The notes beneath the pieces are model-generated. The model did no database searches, was not told where the DNA came from, and saw only the letters and a program-made list of their open reading frames with translations. Shown here piece after piece: positions 12,001 through 12,554 of a DNA stretch of 12,554 bases (within the stretch, counting starts at the first letter, position 1; each line of letters begins with the position of its first letter). Where the stretch lies: contig QFQM01000125.1 in NCBI GenBank assembly GCA_003243255.1, forward strand, positions 1 to 12,554, read 5' to 3'. A program made the position numbers and the translations under genes. The stretch comes from Flavobacterium psychrophilum. GTDB taxonomy: Bacteria > Bacteroidota > Bacteroidia > Flavobacteriales > Flavobacteriaceae.

Positions 12001-12554
12001 AAAACTCATAAGCTGTTGCTGACTGAAAAGCTGCAGTAGCAGGAGTATTAACACCTCCAACAGTATTACCTGTGTTAGAAGTAAATGTAGTTGCTGTAGC
12101 TCCTGACGGAAGTCCTGAACCTGCAAGCTGAACAGCTACCTGCCATGAAGTAGCAGTTGCTGTACCCGGTGTCCAGCCCAGTGTAGCGGTTGTTTCTGTT
12201 ACACCTGTTGCAGTACCAGCTGTAGGCTGAGGACAAAATACCTGTTGTATTATTAGCGTATAAGGCGTTGTTTGCGGTGTACCGTTGGTAGATATTACAA
12301 AGTAATATGTTGTACCTGCAGTCATTGCAAATGAAGGGTTGCTATATGCTGCTGATGCAGAAGCAAGTCCTCCTGTTAAACATGAAACGCCAATATTAGC
12401 ACAGTTGCTGTAAACAAACAGTCCCGCAGGACCTCCTGTACCTGTTAGTGTTATGTTGTAGTTTCCTGTTGTAGTAGGTGTATATGAATATACTACGTCA
12501 TTACCGGCAAGGTAGTTTCCTGTACTACCACAGCCTGTACCCGAGATACCTTCA
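5843..12554 (-). CDS. Giant modular T9SS-secreted surface protein, 5' end outside the window
   Basis: The frame stays open to the right edge, giving at least 2236 codons. The first ATG inside the window, at 12323-12325, is not the start, because coherent domain sequence continues upstream of it. From the N-terminal side the order is: a pre-peptidase C-terminal-like beta domain; four tandem units of fibronectin III plus a jelly-roll ('choice-of-anchor J'/cleaved-adhesin-like) domain; Fn3 plus a GWNG domain; a sixth Fn3; a nidogen-like region; Ig/PKD-like domains; and a gliding-motility-associated type B C-terminal domain. The last marks it as a T9SS cargo for the cell surface or medium, so a Sec signal peptide is expected beyond the window. 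Conserved Cys pairs in the Fn3 units fit an extracytoplasmic location. Adhesion or glycan binding is the likely role; no catalytic motif was seen, although an enzyme domain could lie in the missing part. No sprF/porP-like gene follows downstream. Confidence 0.93.
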   Translation of the reverse strand, partial: EGISGTGCGSTGNYLAGNDVVYSYTPTTTGNYNITLTGTGGPAGLFVYSNCANIGVSCLTGGLASASAAYSNPSFAMTAGTTYYFVISTNGTPQTTPYTLIIQQVFCPQPTAGTATGVTETTATLGWTPGTATATSWQVAVQLAGSGLPSGATATTFTSNTGNTVGGVNTPATAAFQSATAYEFYVRENCGGGNYSIWAGPYFFSTSQVATPLDYTQNFDGAEAGFTLANGTQINQWRIGTATNFSPNKSLYISNDNGVTNGYSDSATSIVHAYKTVILPNPVDQLSLSFQWKAFGESCCDFINVWLVPDSFTPTPGTAISDSDGIRVGERRNLQTNWQTSNTVISPPASWGGTLVKLVFEWTNDGSVGSMPPAAIDDIVFKVVTCPQPSDITIDDLNVTQAEIAWTAPSVIPATYDIYVSQTPTAPSAGTTPTQTVPGTQTTATITPLVTAANYFVWVRSHCSDTDMSFWTGPVSFITPQIPADMPYAQNFDAGAHNFTLSNGTAPNKWIVGTSTSSSPTQSLYISNDGTTYGYDSFNFTVVHAYRDIQLPANIPSGQILLNFDWKSLGVEWGSDLMKVYIAPVTFSPTVGEEINEGGDIVKSGPDYFDNDQWITANNVIDVPTDWNGTVRRVIFEWRNSWGGGTIPAAIDNVGLSVITCPAPSDLALDGLTVDSATISWTEPLSAPGLYDYYISTDATSPVATTTPTGDTTDTTITIPGLAVSTNYNFWVRSDCGVDGKSFWLGPLKFVTPQTPATMPYAENFDGAAPNYSFNTSNDNEWVVGTATSNSPTQSLYVTEDGGVTNSYNGDNGLSIVHAYRDIQLPATITSGQVLLNFDWKSVGVEWGSDVLRVYVAPITFGPTAGESAGNNPDVITVGDPLYNNNVWKTANNVVDIPSSWNGNIVRVIFEWENNWSSGTIPAAVDNVGFSVITCSAPTDVVLQSIDENSVTFTWTAPNDAPDSYEYYLTTSPVPPIAGTTPTGTGLTSTSLTITGLPANTNYFIWIRSNCGAADGNSFWVGGNNFNTPQIPAALPYAENFDGTNANYTFIGLETPNKWVVGGATFNSPSQSVYISNDNGVTNAYTNDQASIVHAYRDIIIPAGTTDLDFTFDWKSIGEQWGGDYLSVWMVPLSYLPVEGNVITDADGVQITTENLSSNPSWKNEAYVVPITPAQAGTTQRFVFQWENNAWNGGETPAAVDNVEAKVLTCPRPTDLNVTDAGMTEVTLNWTEVGTATEWEVYVVPQGGAIPGTNTVGTPAPTNGFPYDGLNPSTYYDFYVRSICGPGDKSRWSGPYRFHTNVCEVVDQCSYDFIMTSEGFGWNGNTVSIIQGGINVATIGETFTDGAGPITVTIPLCTGIPYQVLWNEGGWGGIGLSIVNNFNGQTVFNKVVGSGESEKTTVIYEGMPYCSAITCPQPTNLVSESVVNAPGTTQLSWTPGGTETQWEVVIQPQGGSYPSNTPVTSVIVDEPEYVLADVPAGALYEYYVRAICGPDDKSFWSGALRFSIFTPPACADVTVVDDELNVIAPDTEYVICPDEELCVNFSATYYEGAAQTTSYEVEGIPYVQPFPTLGGTPLPIDVDDIWGPRVVLPFEFCFMGDVYNAAQVGSNGIVSFNADQPAGGGSGWAFSDTIPNTAFPQKNAIYGVYQDTNPDPANNTWDNPNINYQVLGNYPCRAFVVSFNELAQFNCSTDSPEDQEVGPQSSQIVIYEITNIIEVYVKRRVPCISWQGGVGLIGVQNAEGTVGFTPPGRNTGDWSASEEAWRFTPNGDPTATFEWFKDGEPYSTDKDIQVCALQGGVTTMTARASYQLCNGNTIVRESDFAIRVQQEIIDANPQDLTSCGNGEDVTFDLNEALAPLNPEYTYTYYTTEADAAAGGTNNIPTNFVTNETATVWVRVMRTGQPCFKVFSYETIISNNPPKFTVTADQSICEGSSAIIAVTPDAGEDLSSATYTWTLDGNAIAETTGSITVTTGGTYAITVSKGACNDTKETNVTVVPMPVADAPADVTACDSYLLLPLSEGNNYYTGENGTGTILSAGETITTSQRLYVYAVSTANTACSDENFFDITITATPEFTFVDVCELNVYSLEVVDIDGSFDTDHATYAWEGPDGFTSTGQKINPPKAGEYTVTVTTESGCVNTDIFEVISTSCMIPRGISPNGDGSNDEFDLTALGVKKLEIFNRYGQQLYSKSNYTNEWVGKDDKGNELPSGTYFYMVERNNGETLTGWVYINRQE
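6097..7059 (-). other. Ig/PKD-like beta domains preceding the secretion signal
   Basis: The first segment (IIDANPQDLTSCGNGEDVTF...YYTTEADAAAGG) is a repeat type common in Bacteroidota surface proteins, where 'FDL' and 'YY.T..dA..g' recur. The second (TADQSICEGSSAIIAV...YTWTLDG...GTYAITVS) is a PKD/Ig-like domain. A third piece (ADVTACDSYLLLPLSEGNNY...TGENGTG) precedes a final PKD-like domain (ATYAWEGPDGFTS...AGEYTVTVTTESGC). They probably act as stalk domains lifting the adhesive modules from the surface. Confidence 0.6.
7060..8019 (-). other. Nidogen-like region of the adhesin
   Basis: About 320 residues. These include VLPFEFCFMGDVYNAAQVGS, NGIVSFN, FPQKNAIYGVYQD, YPCRAFVVSFNELAQFNCS, IVIYEITNIIEVYVKRRVPC and GGVGLIGVQNAEGTVGFTPP. 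The succession of a globular 'smooth surface' segment, a voluntary-strand segment and a W/G-rich 'I.GvQ' segment resembles nidogen (NIDO)-type and related lectin-like modules frequent just before the C-terminus of giant Flavobacterium proteins. It ends with an Ig-like stretch (TFEWFKDGEPYSTDKDI). The family name is tentative. Confidence 0.45.
8020..8311 (-). other. Sixth fibronectin type III domain
   Basis: This begins at ITCPQPTNLVSESVV and continues through LSWTPGGTETQWEVVIQPQG to YEYYVRAICGPDDKSFWSG. It has the Trp of strand B, the Tyr-rich strand F and the same Cys/SFWSGP signature as the other five Fn3 units, but no jelly-roll partner; a different architecture starts at the Cys-rich segment after it. 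Confidence 0.8.
8312..8926 (-). other. Fifth Fn3 unit carrying a small GWNG domain instead of a jelly roll
   Basis: After the fourth module the Fn3 (CPRPTDL...VRSICGPGDKSRWSGP, about 8650-8926) is followed by about 110 residues rather than 180. These contain CSYDFIMTSEGFGWNGNTVS, then PLCTGIPYQVLWNEGGWGGIG. The C-Y-x-F...(D/E)..G.GWNG pattern is a small beta-sandwich that I have seen in other Bacteroidota secreted proteins, often annotated only as repeat or T9SS-associated. Its function is not known to me. The next CPQP motif, near 8311, starts the sixth Fn3. Confidence 0.6.
8927..12235 (-). repeat. Four tandem Fn3 + jelly-roll modules of about 275 residues
   Basis: Each unit begins at a CPxP or CSAP motif and spans about 822-837 bases: 11399-12235, 10574-11398, 9752-10573 and 8927-9751. 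The first third is fibronectin III, ending in (F/W)VRS.CG....SFW.GP..F.T. The remainder is a jelly-roll domain with Y.(E/Q)NFDG, W.(V/I)G.A, S(L/V)YISNDNG, VHAYRDI, FDWKS.G..WG.D, F.W.N and P(A)A(I/V)DNV. This matches cleaved-adhesin/'choice-of-anchor J' folds of Bacteroidota surface proteins. Units 2 and 3 are most alike, also at DNA level (compare 10583-10624 with 9761-9802), so they probably derive from a later duplication. Unit 1 is most divergent, with a CC pair where others have WGSD or WGGD. Confidence 0.85.
12236..12554 (-). other. Partial pre-peptidase C-terminal-like beta domain of the adhesin
   Basis: This is the most N-terminal part of the giant protein that is visible. It contains VVYSYTPTTTGNYNITLTGT, then LFVYSNC and AGTTYYFVIST, the pattern of a bacterial pre-peptidase C-terminal-like beta-sandwich ('...f..t.aG.Y.i.l...g.D..lyv...C...t.YyivV'). 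The domain starts at or beyond the edge. It proves that the CDS continues past the ATG at 12323-12325. The assignment is by pattern and is moderately sure. Confidence 0.6.

Noticed and set aside
8927..12235. CRISPR-like or VNTR interpretation of the periodic signal
   Set aside because: The period is about 825 bases, stays in frame and follows protein domain boundaries; it is a domain duplication, not a CRISPR array or a short tandem repeat.
12323..12325. ATG at 12323-12325 as the start of the large minus-strand gene
   Set aside because: The same frame remains open to the window edge and encodes coherent pre-peptidase-like beta-domain sequence upstream of this ATG, so it is an internal Met.

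Overview
The window looks like chromosomal DNA from a member of the Bacteroidota, most likely Flavobacteriaceae and possibly Flavobacterium. The sequence is AT-rich and the starts lack clear Shine-Dalgarno sequences. A very large secreted protein ends in a gliding-motility-type (type B) C-terminal domain of the type IX secretion system (T9SS), which is characteristic of that phylum. The assignment is inferred from these traits; there is no rRNA or marker gene to confirm it.

Layout. Positions 1-86 hold the tail of an upstream unit, ending in a strong hairpin terminator. A two-gene plus-strand operon follows: a von Willebrand factor A (VWA) protein with an intact MIDAS metal site (265-1383), then 20 bases later a MoxR/ChlI-class AAA+ ATPase (1404-2870), closed by a terminator at 2876-2903. 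The rest is on the minus strand. A short fragment resembling the C-terminal end of a GH130 glycoside phosphorylase/hydrolase (3002-3202) looks like a gene remnant. katG, a complete catalase-peroxidase of 757 residues, occupies 3317-5590, with a terminator after it and a candidate operator palindrome before it. From 5843 to the right edge runs one reading frame, open at its 5' end. It encodes at least 2236 residues of a modular surface protein: a pre-peptidase-like beta domain, four tandem fibronectin III + jelly-roll modules, a fifth Fn3 with a small GWNG domain, a sixth Fn3, a nidogen-like region, Ig/PKD-like domains and the T9SS C-terminal domain.

How the genes relate. The VWA and AAA+ genes almost certainly act together as a chelatase/RavA-ViaA-like remodelling pair of unknown substrate. 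KatG detoxifies peroxide in its own transcription unit. The giant protein is probably exported by T9SS and displayed on or released from the cell surface as an adhesin. No sprF/porP-like partner follows it. I see no tRNA, rRNA, CRISPR array, insertion sequence or phage gene. The parts most worth a second look are the modular adhesin, the GH130 remnant, the altered Walker motifs of the ATPase and the palindrome upstream of katG.
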